Shown here piece by piece: positions 7,075-15,858 of a stretch of 64,000 bases of DNA. Numbering within the stretch: the stretch's first letter is position 1; every line of letters starts with the position of its first letter. A program made the translations under genes and the position numbers. The stretch lies in the NCBI GenBank assembly GCA_016219275.1, contig JACRBM010000023.1, positions 1-64,000 of the forward strand. The letters are read 5' to 3'. Below the pieces are notes generated by a model, which worked only from the letters and a program-made list of their open reading frames with translations, was not told the DNA's origin and made no database searches. The DNA comes from Chloroflexota bacterium. Lineage in GTDB: Bacteria > Chloroflexota > Anaerolineae > UBA4142.

Positions 7075-8847
7075 TCACGATTTACTTTTTACTTTTGATT
7101 TCTGACTTTTAACTTCATTCAATAACTCCTCCGCATTCTTACGCGTCGTCGCGGTTTCCGTGCCAAGCATTTGCGCGATTTCGTCAACGCGTTCCGACTC
7201 TTTCAACGGCTGGACCTGGGTGATCGTTCGCTCGCCGGCAACCTCTTTGCGAATCTTGAAATGCGTGTCGCCATACGCCGCGATTTGCGGCAGGTGCGTG
7301 ATACACAGCACTTGATGTTGCGGCACACCATCGGTGCGTTGCGCGCTCGGCGTGAGCGCCCACAACTTGTTGCCGACAATGCCGCCGGTGCGTCCGCCGA
7401 TACCCTGGTCAATCTCGTCAAAGATCAACGTCGGTGTGTTGTCCGCGACGGCGAGCACCGATTTCATCGCGAGCATCAAGCGCGATGTTTCACCGCCCGA
7501 CGCGATTTTCGCGAGCGGTTTGAGCGGCTCGCCCGGATTCGGCGCGACTATGAATTCGGCGCGATCAATCCCGGTCGCATCGAACGCGACGCGCTTGCCC
7601 TGTTCCGCATCCTCGACGCCGTTCGCGTCGTCCGCACGTTCGAGCGCGACGCCGAATTTCGCTTTCGCCATGCCCAGGTCTTGGAGTTGCGCTTCGATCT
7701 CGCGCGCCAAGCGTTCGCCCGCCTCGCGACGCGCGTGCGATAAATCCGTGGCGAGCGCGGCGATCTGCTTGAGCAGTTGCGCCTCTTGGTCTTTTAACTC
7801 CGCGATGCGTTCTTCGCTGTGCGAAATCGTTGCGAGTTCCGCCGCGGCGTTCTCGCCGTACTTGATGATCTCGGCGATCGTTTCGCCGTACTTGCGCTTC
7901 AAGCGAAAGATCAGATCGAGCCGCTCGTCAATCTGCGCGAGCCGCGCGGGGTCGTGGTCTACGTTGTCGCGATACGCGTGCAACGAACGCGCGAGGTCGT
8001 CCGCTTGCGCGGCAACCCCTTCGGCTTGCTCGCGCAAATTTTTCACCGACGGATCGTACTTTTCCAAACCCGTGACGGCTTGCAACGCTTCGGCGAACAT
8101 ATCTATCGCGCCTTTTTCGTCCTCGCCTTCGCCGTATAGCGCGCGGTACGCGTGATCCGCGAGATTCGCGCGTAGTTCCGCATTTCCCAAAAGTTCCCTT
8201 TCTTGCTTAAGCGCCTCTTCTTCGCCGTCTTGCAAATTGGCGTCCGTGATTTCTTCGACGACGTACGTCAAGCGATCCACGCGCCGCGCGATTTCGCGCT
8301 CGTCCACCATCAAGCGTTTGAGTTCACTCCGCACCGCGCGAATCGCTTTGACTTTTTCGGCGACGCGCGTGCGACTCTCCCAGAGGTTGCCATAGCGGTC
8401 GAGAAAATCAATGTGCTCGCGCACGCGCAGCAGCGACAAGTGTTCGCTCTGTCCGTGAATGTCAATCAAACGTTCGCCGATGCGTTGCAGCACGGTGAGC
8501 GTCACCGCGCGTCCGTTCACGCGGCAAACGTTGCGTCCCTCGCGTGAAATCTCGCGCGTGATGATGAGTGCATCCTCGGTGTGCTCCACGCCGATTTCGT
8601 CGAGGAGCGCGAACGCGTCCATCCGCATCGCGGCATCGAGCGTAAACATCGCTTCGACGCGCGCCTTGTCCGCGCCGGCGCGCACGAATTCGCTCTGCGC
8701 GCGTCCGCCGAGCAGGGTGCCGAGCGCGTCAATGATGATGGACTTGCCCGCGCCGGTCTCGCCGGTCAACACGTTGAACCCAGGATGGAATTGCAAATGC
8801 AAATGATCTATGATCGCGAAATTCGCAATATCGAGTTCGGCTAGCAT
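7075..8847 (-). CDS. recN: DNA repair protein RecN
   Basis: A 590-residue SMC-like ATPase involved in double-strand break repair. The N-terminus begins MLAELDIANFAIIDHL with Walker A GETGAGKSI (about 30-38). A coiled-coil region occupies about 150-370. The C-terminal half carries the signature SGGETSRLMLAMK and Walker B LIFDEIDQG. Length is normal except for a Lys/Ser tail (EVKSQKSKVKSKS) translated from a 7-nt tandem repeat. The repeat appears to have replaced the original terminus. Confidence 0.96.
   Translation of the reverse strand: MLAELDIANFAIIDHLHLQFHPGFNVLTGETGAGKSIIIDALGTLLGGRAQSEFVRAGADKARVEAMFTLDAAMRMDAFALLDEIGVEHTEDALIITREISREGRNVCRVNGRAVTLTVLQRIGERLIDIHGQSEHLSLLRVREHIDFLDRYGNLWESRTRVAEKVKAIRAVRSELKRLMVDEREIARRVDRLTYVVEEITDANLQDGEEEALKQERELLGNAELRANLADHAYRALYGEGEDEKGAIDMFAEALQAVTGLEKYDPSVKNLREQAEGVAAQADDLARSLHAYRDNVDHDPARLAQIDERLDLIFRLKRKYGETIAEIIKYGENAAAELATISHSEERIAELKDQEAQLLKQIAALATDLSHARREAGERLAREIEAQLQDLGMAKAKFGVALERADDANGVEDAEQGKRVAFDATGIDRAEFIVAPNPGEPLKPLAKIASGGETSRLMLAMKSVLAVADNTPTLIFDEIDQGIGGRTGGIVGNKLWALTPSAQRTDGVPQHQVLCITHLPQIAAYGDTHFKIRKEVAGERTITQVQPLKESERVDEIAQMLGTETATTRKNAEELLNEVKSQKSKVKSKS
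7079..7113. repeat. Heptamer tandem repeat inside the recN 3' end
   Basis: On the coding strand the units GTCAGAA, ATCAAAA, GTAAAAA and GTAAATC follow each other with 7-base spacing and run into the recN stop codon. Architecture matches the other heptamer arrays of the window, but the inverted arm is missing. Confidence 0.7.
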
Positions 8848-8860
8848 AAATCCCCTCTGA

Positions 8861-9394
8861 CTAGGCGCGCAGACGCGCGAAGACCGTGCTCACTGCGAGC
8901 ACGAGGTAAATGATCAAGCCCAGGTTGAACAACGTCGCCGGAATCGCGAGCAAGGCAAAGACAAAGCGCCCGCTCGTCAACGCGGCATACAGCGGCAGCG
9001 CGCCAGCGCCTATCACACTACCGACAACCGTCGCGCCTGCCGCGACCCACGCGATAAATTTGCCGCGTCGTTTTTGGATCGCGCGCCGAATAATTTCCGC
9101 CATCGCACCGCCGGCAGCGGGCGCATAGAAAATCGCGAGGAACCACATGCCGCTCAACACCATGGCAATCGCGCCGCCGATGCCGGCGAGAATCAAACCG
9201 ACGATGACGACAATCGCATAATCGAGTGCGGTCGCGGTGTAATACCCAGATTGTTGAACGTTCAGACAAGTCTTGCAGCGATAACCGACCGGCGTGCGGA
9301 CGACGCATTTGATACACACCGGGTTCCCGCATTTGTTGCAGCGCAACAATGTTTCGGTTTGCGGATGATTCACACAATAGACAGCCGTCGGCAT
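8861..9394 (-). CDS. Zinc-ribbon/B-box-type membrane protein
   Basis: A 177-residue protein. The N-terminus has the B-box-like metal site CVNHPQTE...CNKCGNPVCIKC...GYRCKTC (about residues 7-43), and three to four hydrophobic segments follow (about 55-175). Such proteins are common in Chloroflexota and have no assigned role. Start 9394 is chosen because GGAG is 9 bases upstream and the upstream extension would be translated through the palindrome at 9411-9460. It ends 13 bases before recN. Confidence 0.85.
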   Translation of the reverse strand: MPTAVYCVNHPQTETLLRCNKCGNPVCIKCVVRTPVGYRCKTCLNVQQSGYYTATALDYAIVVIVGLILAGIGGAIAMVLSGMWFLAIFYAPAAGGAMAEIIRRAIQKRRGKFIAWVAAGATVVGSVIGAGALPLYAALTSGRFVFALLAIPATLFNLGLIIYLVLAVSTVFARLRA

Positions 9395-9410
9395 TCTTAT
9401 TTCTCCGATA

Positions 9411-9460
9411 CTCAGCCCAACCTTACGAAGGTTTCGCGCAAGCGCCTTCGCAAGGTTGAG
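9411..9460. repeat. CTCAACCTTCGCAAGGTTGAG-family palindrome
   Basis: The arms CTCAGCCCAACCTTACGAAGG and CCTTCGCAAGGTTGAG surround a short GC loop. Related copies lie at 33526, 39740 and 63671. It lies in the leader of the zinc-ribbon gene. Confidence 0.8.
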
Positions 9461-9509
9461 CCGTTTTCTTTCCGAACAAATTTTCGATTCGTATTTTACC
9501 ACGAAATAA

Positions 9510-10160
9510 TCAGATGCGAAATACCATTAGCAGCCAGCCGGCGATGCAAAAGTACGGACCGTACGCAATCGGTACGCCCGTATTCACGCGCCGCGTGCGC
9601 GCAAATTGATACAGCAACACTCCGATCGCGGCAAACCCGCCGAGCAGGATCGCGACGACCATCGCATAAACACACATCGGAAATCCGGTGATGATGCCGA
9701 CGAACGCGGCGAGTTTGACATCGCCAAAGCCGAACGGCACCGCCAGTGTGTGCCCGCGCCAACGCGAAAACACCGGCGCGGCGATGTAAATCGCAAAGAC
9801 GAACGCGAACGCGACCACGCCCCCGAGCAGCGACAACATCCAACCCAGTTTGGTGAACGGACTCGCGATGAGCGCGAACACAATCGCGGGCAGGATGACG
9901 ACGTTGAGAATCAAACGATGCTCGTAGTCAATCACCAACACGAGCACGAGCACCGCCGTGTAAATCAACGCGAGCGCGAGTTGCACTGTCGCACTGTAGT
10001 ACACCCAGAGAAACGCGAACAGCGCCGCGGTTCCCAGGATGACGAGCGGCGCGCGATTTGGAATCCGCCACACGGGTGCGCGCGTGGGTAGCGCATCGGC
10101 TAAACGATGAATGCCTGCGCCGACAAGGAGACCCAATCCAATCAATAAAACAATTTCCAT
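9510..10160 (-). CDS. A24-family prepilin peptidase (type IV prepilin-like)
   Basis: A 216-residue polytopic membrane protein with the two aspartate motifs of type 4 prepilin peptidases: IDYEHRLI (about residues 77-84) and FGFGDVKLA (about 144-152). It lacks the N-terminal cysteine-rich methyltransferase domain, so it resembles the short Flp/TadV-like or archaeal forms that only cleave leader peptides. No pilin genes are nearby, so the substrate lies elsewhere. The divergent membrane-protein gene starts 36 bases away. Confidence 0.92.
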   Translation of the reverse strand: MEIVLLIGLGLLVGAGIHRLADALPTRAPVWRIPNRAPLVILGTAALFAFLWVYYSATVQLALALIYTAVLVLVLVIDYEHRLILNVVILPAIVFALIASPFTKLGWMLSLLGGVVAFAFVFAIYIAAPVFSRWRGHTLAVPFGFGDVKLAAFVGIITGFPMCVYAMVVAILLGGFAAIGVLLYQFARTRRVNTGVPIAYGPYFCIAGWLLMVFRI

Positions 10161-10196
10161 TTTGACAAAAATCCTTTCGGCGAATATGATGCGCCC

Positions 10197-11048
10197 ATGC
10201 TAGAACAATCCCACGTCGAACGCACCTTTATTCCGCTTGACCGTTTGAGTTTGCTGACCAGTCTGGTGCTCGTCGGCTTGACGCTCACGCTCGTCCTCGA
10301 GCTGCCTTCCGCACATATCCAGTTTTCGTTCCTCGGCTCGGATGCCGGGCTGACGATTTCGGGTACGTGGTTGATCGCGTTCGTGCTCGCCGCGCTCACC
10401 GCCGCCGGCGTGAATGGCATCGCGCGCGCACATCCGCGCATTCACCTCGCCGATACGCGGTACATTTTTATCTTGTGGATTCTCCCCGCGCTCATCGTCA
10501 TCGCGTCCACGATCATGTTGTCGTTTGTGAATGTGCGCGTGAACGGCGGATTCGGCTTGGCGGGCATCGTCATCACCGGCGTTTTTTTCGTCGCGGTCAT
10601 CATCGGCGAATATACCACGATTGATTTGAACGACCACTGGTACAGCGCGGCGCGCCTTGGCGTAAACCTCGCGGCGTATCTTGCCGCGCTCGTTTTCTTC
10701 GCGACGATTTACAGTTGGAAAATTCGCAGTCTGTTTTCCGCGACCGGGATCGGCATCGTCGCCGGGCTGCTTGCGCTCGAATTGCTGCGCGGGAGTGAAA
10801 CCGATTTTCGCCGCACTTGGTTGTTCGCCGCGTCCGTCGGTCTGACCATCGGCGAGATGGTGTGGGCGTTGAACTATTGGAATCTCACCGGCTTTATGGG
10901 CGGCGCGTTGCTCCTCGTTTTTTTCTACGCGATGACTGGCTTGCTTCAGCAATACCTCTGGAATCGCTTGAACCAAATTGTGTTCAGCGAATTCGCGCTC
11001 ATCGTCCTCGGTGCGCTCGTGCTGTTGTTCTGGCTCCGACCAGGTTAG
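10197..11048 (+). CDS. Polytopic membrane protein of unknown function
   Basis: A 283-residue protein with about eight hydrophobic segments, starting MLEQSHVERTFIPLDRLSLL. No catalytic or transport motif is recognised. Conserved-looking polar positions lie in LNDHWYSAARLGVN (about 143-156). Such proteins occur next to prepilin-peptidase genes in related bacteria, but no function is known to me. The start codon has only a weak ribosome-binding site. It is followed by the heptamer palindrome at 11061. Confidence 0.8.
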   Translation: MLEQSHVERTFIPLDRLSLLTSLVLVGLTLTLVLELPSAHIQFSFLGSDAGLTISGTWLIAFVLAALTAAGVNGIARAHPRIHLADTRYIFILWILPALIVIASTIMLSFVNVRVNGGFGLAGIVITGVFFVAVIIGEYTTIDLNDHWYSAARLGVNLAAYLAALVFFATIYSWKIRSLFSATGIGIVAGLLALELLRGSETDFRRTWLFAASVGLTIGEMVWALNYWNLTGFMGGALLLVFFYAMTGLLQQYLWNRLNQIVFSEFALIVLGALVLLFWLRPG

Positions 11049-11060
11049 TGCCAGGATTAA

Positions 11061-11145
11061 GTAATCAGTAATCAGTGTTCAGTATTCAGACTGAACACTG
11101 AATACTGATTACTGTTCACTGCTCACCGTTCACTGCCGACTGACC
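11061..11145. repeat. Long heptamer-array palindrome (NNNCAGT units)
   Basis: On the minus strand eight 7-base units ending in CAGT run in succession, followed by complementary TGAATAC/TGAACAC/TGATTAC units. The two arms fold on each other. The element lies between convergent genes, and its right end encodes the last residues and stop of the EamA-like protein. A related array lies at 60905. Confidence 0.88.
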
Positions 11146-12005
11146 ACCGCTCCCCCAATCACCATCACGCCACCCAGTATTTGCAACACCTCGACGCGTT
11201 CGCCGAGCAGGATGAACGCGAGCGCACTCGCGATGACCGGCTCGATGGTCGCGACGAGACTCGCGTTGCTCGCCGGTACATGTTTCAAGCCGATGTTGTA
11301 GAACACGTACGAACCAATCGTCGGACCCAACACGAGTCCCAGGAGAGACAACCACACAGCGGGTCTCTGCGCGAGCGGCGCAAACGCATCAAACGATTGG
11401 AACGGTGCGAGGAAGAGCGCGCCGATGAGCAAGGCGTACACGAGCGCGGTCAGCGATTCGAACTCGGCGAGCGCGAACTTGCTAAAGATCGTGTAGAGCG
11501 CGTACGTGAACCCCGCGCCCAGCCCCAACAAAATTCCCACCGCGTTGAGCCGCAACTGCGATAGATCGTATGCGCGCGCGACGAACGCGCAACCGGCGAA
11601 TGCGAGTACGAGCGCGAGCACTTTGCGCGCGTTGAGCGGCTCGCGCCACGCGCGCCACGCCATCAACGTCACAAACGCGGGCGCGGTGTAGAGGAGCACC
11701 ACCGCCGTCGTCACGCTCGTTTGAATCACCGCGTTGGTGTACGTGAAATAGAACGCGGCAACCGCGCAGAATCCATACGCGATGAAAAATGGGATCGCGC
11801 GGCGCGGAATTCTCAAGAGGCGCGGTTGTGTTAACGCAACCCAGGTCAGTAGAATCGCGCCGGTCAACACCGCGCGCAAGAATGGAATCGTCAAGCCGGA
11901 CAAACCAAAATCGTCGTACAACGAACGGAAAAATATTCCCAGTGTGCCCCATAAAATGGCGGCAAGCAAAACAAAAACATAACCCCGCGTAGATGAATGC
12001 CCCAA
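11130..12005 (-). CDS. EamA/DMT-family transporter
   Basis: A 291-residue drug/metabolite transporter with ten predicted helices in two EamA repeats (about residues 8-140 and 150-288; LGPTIGSYVFYNIGLKHVPA and ATIEPVIASALAFILLGE are typical of the second). The substrate cannot be assigned. I choose a TTG start at 12005 because GGAG lies 7 bases upstream and the family N-terminus begins here. An upstream extension to 12083 looks untranslated. The C-terminal SRQ-stop is contributed by the repeat at 11061. Confidence 0.88.
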   Translation of the reverse strand: MGHSSTRGYVFVLLAAILWGTLGIFFRSLYDDFGLSGLTIPFLRAVLTGAILLTWVALTQPRLLRIPRRAIPFFIAYGFCAVAAFYFTYTNAVIQTSVTTAVVLLYTAPAFVTLMAWRAWREPLNARKVLALVLAFAGCAFVARAYDLSQLRLNAVGILLGLGAGFTYALYTIFSKFALAEFESLTALVYALLIGALFLAPFQSFDAFAPLAQRPAVWLSLLGLVLGPTIGSYVFYNIGLKHVPASNASLVATIEPVIASALAFILLGERVEVLQILGGVMVIGGAVVSRQ

Positions 12006-12082
12006 ATTCCAATCTCCGATGTCGCGTCCATGTAAAACGTAGCGCGATTTTACCGCGATTTGCGCGGCAAGACAAGTAATCA

Positions 12083-12121
12083 AAAAGACCTGGAAGGTTT
12101 ACAAAACCTCCCAGGTCTTTT
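12083..12121 (-). terminator. Terminator hairpin after the RRM gene
   Basis: On the minus strand AAAGACCTGGGAGGTTT pairs with AAACCTTCCAGGTCTTT and ends in TTTTT. It belongs to the same AGACCT...AGGTCT palindrome family as 57099. It probably terminates the RRM transcript. Confidence 0.82.
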
Positions 12122-12125
12122 GCTT

Positions 12126-12515
12126 CTAGTAGCGTCCGCCGCCGCCGCCACCGCGACCGCCGCGTCCACCGCCGCGATGCGTGCCGTAGCCGCCGCCGCG
12201 ATGCGTGCCGTAGCCGCCGCCGCCGCCGCTGCTACCGCCGCGGAAGCCGCCGCCACCGCTGCGCTCTTCGCGTGGGCGCGCCACGTTCACCGTGATCGCG
12301 CGACCATCGAGTTCGTGGCTGTTGAACATCTGGATCGCTTTTTGCGCGTCCGCATCCGTCGCCATTTCGACAAAACCGAAACCTTTGGGGCGTCGCGTTT
12401 CGCGATCCAAAATCAAGGACACTTCCTTGACCTCGCCGGCTTGGGCAAAGAGCGCACGCAAGTCGTCCTCACTCACGTTGTAAGGCAAATTGCCAACGTA
12501 CAACTTCGATTCCAT
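12126..12515 (-). CDS. RRM-domain, glycine-rich RNA-binding protein
   Basis: A 129-residue protein with a single RRM: RNP2 LYVGNL at residues 5-10 and RNP1 KGFGFVEM at about 44-51. A Gly/Arg/Tyr-rich tail from about 88 contains two copies of the unit GGGYGTHR. It resembles cyanobacterial and Chloroflexota Rbp proteins that bind RNA, often in cold stress. AGGAGAGG precedes the ATG. It lies directly downstream of the DEAD-box helicase on the same strand, so joint cold-shock RNA remodelling is plausible. Confidence 0.95.
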   Translation of the reverse strand: MESKLYVGNLPYNVSEDDLRALFAQAGEVKEVSLILDRETRRPKGFGFVEMATDADAQKAIQMFNSHELDGRAITVNVARPREERSGGGGFRGGSSGGGGGYGTHRGGGYGTHRGGGRGGRGGGGGGRY

Positions 12516-12601
12516 TTTGAACCTCTCCTTTTGGGTTCTGGAAAAAATGCCCCGCTCTACGCGTCGGCAATTCCTTCCGAGTCAATTCGACGACGCGAGC
12601 A

Positions 12602-13816
12602 CTATGCCGGCGTCGCCACCATTTTTTGCCGCGCGTGACGCTGCGATTCGACGTACCGCCGAATCGCTTCGGCGTCCGGCTGAACCAACGCCGGCGCGCG
12701 ATAATCAACCCCGTCCAGACGACGGCGCTCAATTTTGCGTTGCAATACATTTTCGATGCGACGGACCATCGTTTCGTCCGTCGGTGTGACGAGTGTGTAC
12801 GCGCACCCCGCCGCTTGCGCGCGTCCGGTGCGACCGATGCGATGCACGTAATCTTCCGCTTGCATCGGCACGTCATAGTTGACGACGTGCGAAATGCCTT
12901 CGACGTCAATCCCGCGCGCGGCGATGTCGGTCGCGACGAGCACACGCGCTTTGCCGCGACGAAAAGCTTCGAGCGCGGCGATGCGTTGTCCTTGCGAGCG
13001 GTCGCCGTGAATCACATCGGCGCGAATGTTCGCGTTGCGTAATTGCCGCGCGACGCGATCGGCGCGCCGTTTGGTGCGCGCAAAGATCAGGACGCTGTCC
13101 ATTTCTTTTTCGCACAACAATCGTTGGAGCACTTGGACTTTTAAATGTTCCGGCACCGGGAAGAATGTTTGCGCAATCGCGTCGGGCGTGGTTTTCTTTT
13201 CGACTTGAATGCGCGCGGGGCGCCGCGTGATTTGCGCGGCGAGACTCACAATCGCGGGTACGAGCGTGGCGGAAAACAACAGCGTTTGCCGTTCGCGCGG
13301 CAATAACGCGATGATGCGGCGAATGTCCGGCAAAAAGCCGATGTCGAGCATCCGATCGGCTTCGTCGAGCACGAGCGCCTGGAGCGACGCGAACGCGACG
13401 TTCTTGCGCTCGATGTGATCGAGCAATCGTCCGGGCGTCGCGATGATCACATCCGCGCCACGCCGCAGCGCGTTCGTCTGATTACTCATCGCCACGCCGC
13501 CGTAAATCGCGGCGACGCGCAGATCGGTGTGTGCGCTCAACGCTTGTGCGTGCTCCGTGACCTGAAGCGCCAGTTCGCGCGTCGGCACGAGAATCAACAC
13601 GCGGGGTGTACGCATGCGCGTACCGAGCAAGCGTTGCAAAAGCGGCAGAAGGTACGCGGCTGTTTTGCCGGTGCCCGTCTCCGCCGAACCCAATACATCT
13701 TGACCAGTCAGCGCGGCGGGAATCGTCGCGGACTGAATCGGTGTGGGCTGGGTAAAACCCAACGACCGCACGCCTTGTTGTAAGCGCGGGTCAAGTGCAA
13801 AAGTACCAAAACTCAT
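12602..13816 (-). CDS. DEAD-box ATP-dependent RNA helicase (RhlE-like)
   Basis: A 404-residue helicase. It has the Q motif FTQPTPIQ (21-28), Walker A AETGTGKT (45-52), the DEAD box in VLDEADRM, SAT in LFSATL, and the C-terminal helicase domain ending in HRIGRTGRA. The C-terminal extension is short and lacks an RNA-binding accessory domain. Start 13816 is chosen because AGGAG is 5 bases upstream and the protein begins at the Q-motif region. A consensus-like promoter at 14017 and an attenuator-like hairpin at 13950 suggest leader control. Confidence 0.96.
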   Translation of the reverse strand: MSFGTFALDPRLQQGVRSLGFTQPTPIQSATIPAALTGQDVLGSAETGTGKTAAYLLPLLQRLLGTRMRTPRVLILVPTRELALQVTEHAQALSAHTDLRVAAIYGGVAMSNQTNALRRGADVIIATPGRLLDHIERKNVAFASLQALVLDEADRMLDIGFLPDIRRIIALLPRERQTLLFSATLVPAIVSLAAQITRRPARIQVEKKTTPDAIAQTFFPVPEHLKVQVLQRLLCEKEMDSVLIFARTKRRADRVARQLRNANIRADVIHGDRSQGQRIAALEAFRRGKARVLVATDIAARGIDVEGISHVVNYDVPMQAEDYVHRIGRTGRAQAAGCAYTLVTPTDETMVRRIENVLQRKIERRRLDGVDYRAPALVQPDAEAIRRYVESQRHARQKMVATPA

Positions 13817-13949
13817 CAAACTCCTATGCGGTGAAAGTATGCCGAGGTGAACAACCGCGAGGGACACATCGGTCGCAAAGCGTCACGGGCATTTTTTCAA
13901 TCACGCACAGTGCTCTTTGCGAGCGTTAGGGGATAGTAAGAGGTATAAG

Positions 13950-13978
13950 AAAAACCGACCAGCCACAAGACTGGACGG
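13950..13978 (-). terminator. Attenuator-like hairpin in the DEAD-box leader
   Basis: On the minus strand CCGTCCAGTC pairs with GGCTGGTCGG (nine of ten positions, one G-U) around a TTGT loop, followed at once by TTTTT. It lies about 35-60 bases after the predicted transcription start and about 135 bases before the helicase ATG. It has the shape of an intrinsic terminator inside a leader. Confidence 0.65.
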
Positions 13979-14016
13979 CTTTGATTAACCGAATCTACTT
14001 GGCTCTAACGGTCAAT

Positions 14017-14045
14017 ACTATATCATACATTCGCCGGTTCGTCAA
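14017..14045 (-). promoter_or_regulatory. Sigma-70-type promoter for the DEAD-box gene
   Basis: TTGACG (14045-14040) and TATAGT (14022-14017) are separated by exactly 17 bases on the minus strand. Transcription would begin near 14010, giving a leader of about 190 bases before the ATG at 13816. Confidence 0.75.
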
Positions 14046-14063
14046 GCGGGAGGAATTTCTGAA

Positions 14064-14175
14064 CACGGTTTTTCAAAAGTCATTTGCCGACCCATCCCCC
14101 TGCCCCCGTCCCTTATAGGGAAGGGGGTTGAGGGTTAGGTTAGCAAGTGAGTCAAGCGACTTTAGAAAAGCCGTG
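14064..14175. repeat. Nested palindrome: outer CACGGTTTTTCAAAAGTC arms around an inner C-rich hairpin
   Basis: The outer arms are 14064-14081 and 14158-14175 (GACTTTAGAAAAGCCGTG). The inner palindrome at about 14088-14142 has heptamer-like units around a TTATA loop. The same outer arms, with a different inner hairpin, occur at 31777-31915. This element fills most of the 13817-14199 gap outside the helicase leader. Confidence 0.8.
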
Positions 14176-14199
14176 ATTTCTGAATTTCTGCAACGAAAT

Positions 14200-14718
14200 T
14201 TACTTTGCCGCGCCAGTTTCCAACTTGCCCAACGCGATCAAACTTTCGAGATCACTCACATCATTCGGCGCGTAACGTTTGAACAACACACGTACGGCAT
14301 CCAGGTCTGCCGCGCTCGCCAATCCCAACATTCGGGTCACATCCGCAATATCCTGAACGCGCCCCGACTGGAATTTCATCAAGACCAGATAATGCAGTGG
14401 CAACACGGGCAATCCTTGCTCGTCGCGATTCGATTGCGCTTCGGCGAGCGCATCTGTCCACCACTCGTCGCGACCTTCGATCACGTCAATGATCTGCCCA
14501 TCCGGTGCGCGCCACGTTGATTCGCCGATGCTCAATTCGCCTTGAAGCACGAATCCTGCTTGCACCAGTTTCTGCCGCGCCGCGAAGGTGTCTTGAGCGC
14601 GAATTGCCGCGTCCATATCGCGCGTTGCGCGTTCAGGCATGTACAAACGCGTCGCTACCGCGCCAACACAAGCCCAGTGAATTGGCGCAAGCGTTGGTGT
14701 CAGGTCGAGCCATTTCAT
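14200..14718 (-). CDS. Nucleotidyltransferase-like protein
   Basis: A 172-residue protein. The segment ATRLYMPERATRDMDAAIR (about 21-39) matches the Arg...Thr-x-Asp-hydrophobic-Asp pattern of the minimal nucleotidyltransferase fold, although the second Asp of the usual DxD is Ala here (DMDAAI). The usual Gly-Gly-Ser helix start is not obvious, so activity is doubtful. Start 14718 is chosen for an upstream AGGA. Related proteins include toxin-type and uncharacterised nucleotidyltransferases. No antitoxin partner lies beside it. Confidence 0.7.
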   Translation of the reverse strand: MKWLDLTPTLAPIHWACVGAVATRLYMPERATRDMDAAIRAQDTFAARQKLVQAGFVLQGELSIGESTWRAPDGQIIDVIEGRDEWWTDALAEAQSNRDEQGLPVLPLHYLVLMKFQSGRVQDIADVTRMLGLASAADLDAVRVLFKRYAPNDVSDLESLIALGKLETGAAK

Positions 14719-14958
14719 CCGGGCTGTCCTTTCTGCGAGAAATGCCGGCGCGCTACCTGTTCCCGCATGTTGACGCCGTTGGGCGAGTCGGATAATCGTT
14801 TGTCGCGTGAGAATCCGAATATCAGTTACCAATTGTCTACCTACAACACAATTATAGCCAAGAACACGGCGAATGACAACTGACCAAAAAGATTTTCCCC
14901 ACTTTGCCCTCCTGGGTCGGTTGCGCCAATCTGACCATTTGACCATTCGACTAATGAA

Positions 14959-15735
14959 CTATTTCCCTTGCCACACCGGCGCGCGTTTTTGCAGAAACGC
15001 GTTCATCCCTTCCTGCGCGTCGCACGTCAGCGCGCTTTCCGCCATCGTCTCTGCCATCAACGCGTACGCGGCTTGTTGCGACAAATCAATCTGCCGGTAA
15101 AACGATTGCTTACCGATCTTCAACGTGAGCGGACTCGCGGACGCGATTTGTTGCGCGAGATCCATCACCTGCGCGTCGAGTTGCTCGGCGGGCACGACGC
15201 GATTGACCAAGCCCCAATCAGCGGCAGTCGCCGCGTCAATCATCTTGCCGGTCAACAGCATCTCCAACGCGCGCTTGCGTCCGATGCAACGACTTAACGC
15301 GACCTGGGGCGTTGAGCAGAACAAACCGATCTTGACGCCGGGTGTCGCGAATTTCGCGTGCTCGGACGCGATGGCGAGGTCGCACGTCGCGACGAGTTGG
15401 CACCCTGCCGCCGTCGCGATGGCGTGCACTGACGCAATCACCGGTTGCGGAATGCGCTGAATCATTTGCATCAACTCGACGCACACATCGAAAATCGCGC
15501 GTTCGTCTTCGCGCGTGCGATTGAGCATCTCGCGCAAATCGTGTCCCGCGGAGAACGCGACGCCCGCGCCTTTGAGGATGATGACGCGACATTCTGCGCG
15601 CGCGCTGGTCTGGTCGAGCGCGGTAATCAGCGCGCGCATCAGTTCAGTCGAGAGCGCGTTGCGTTGCTCGGGACGATTCATTGTCACGATTACCGCAGGC
15701 AAAGCGTTTTCAATCAACACGTAATTCGCGGTCAT
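14959..15735 (-). CDS. Enoyl-CoA hydratase/isomerase family protein
   Basis: A 258-residue crotonase-fold protein (typical length). The oxyanion-hole segments FSAGHDLREML (about 63-73) and AAGCQLVATCDLAIASE (about 105-121) are present, and the second hydratase Glu position is not clear by eye. The AGHDL motif is typical of the ECHDC3-like branch. The ribosome-binding site AAGGAGG is strong. It is co-oriented with the branched-chain amino-acid transport genes upstream, which fits degradation of Leu/Ile/Val acyl-CoA intermediates, but a terminator-like hairpin separates it from livM. Confidence 0.92.
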   Translation of the reverse strand: MTANYVLIENALPAVIVTMNRPEQRNALSTELMRALITALDQTSARAECRVIILKGAGVAFSAGHDLREMLNRTREDERAIFDVCVELMQMIQRIPQPVIASVHAIATAAGCQLVATCDLAIASEHAKFATPGVKIGLFCSTPQVALSRCIGRKRALEMLLTGKMIDAATAADWGLVNRVVPAEQLDAQVMDLAQQIASASPLTLKIGKQSFYRQIDLSQQAAYALMAETMAESALTCDAQEGMNAFLQKRAPVWQGK

Positions 15736-15752
15736 TGCGTCCTCCTTGTCAC

Positions 15753-15815
15753 GACGGAGGACGGATGACCAAAGACGGAAAATCATCCGTCCTCCGTCTT
15801 TCGTCTTCCGTCTTC
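15753..15815. repeat. Heptamer palindrome (GACGGAG/GACGGAT units)
   Basis: The units GACGGAG, GACGGAT, GACCAAA and GACGGAA are followed by CCGTCCT, CCGTCTT, TCGTCTT and CCGTCTT, all spaced by 7 bases. It lies immediately upstream of the echA-like Shine-Dalgarno sequence. Confidence 0.85.
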
Positions 15816-15827
15816 TTCAAACAACAA

Positions 15828-15852
15828 GGGGCTGGAGACGCACTCCAACCCC
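15828..15852 (-). terminator. Terminator-like hairpin between livM and the enoyl-CoA hydratase
   Basis: On the minus strand GGGGTTGGAGTG pairs with CTCCAGCCCC around GCGT, followed by TTGTTG. It lies 7 bases after the livM stop. The U-run is weak, so it may only attenuate. Confidence 0.6.
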
Positions 15853-15858
15853 ATTCGG

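Noticed and set aside
12060-12638. Ala-rich ORF opposite the RRM gene
   Set aside because: It is the complement of the Gly-rich tail codons.
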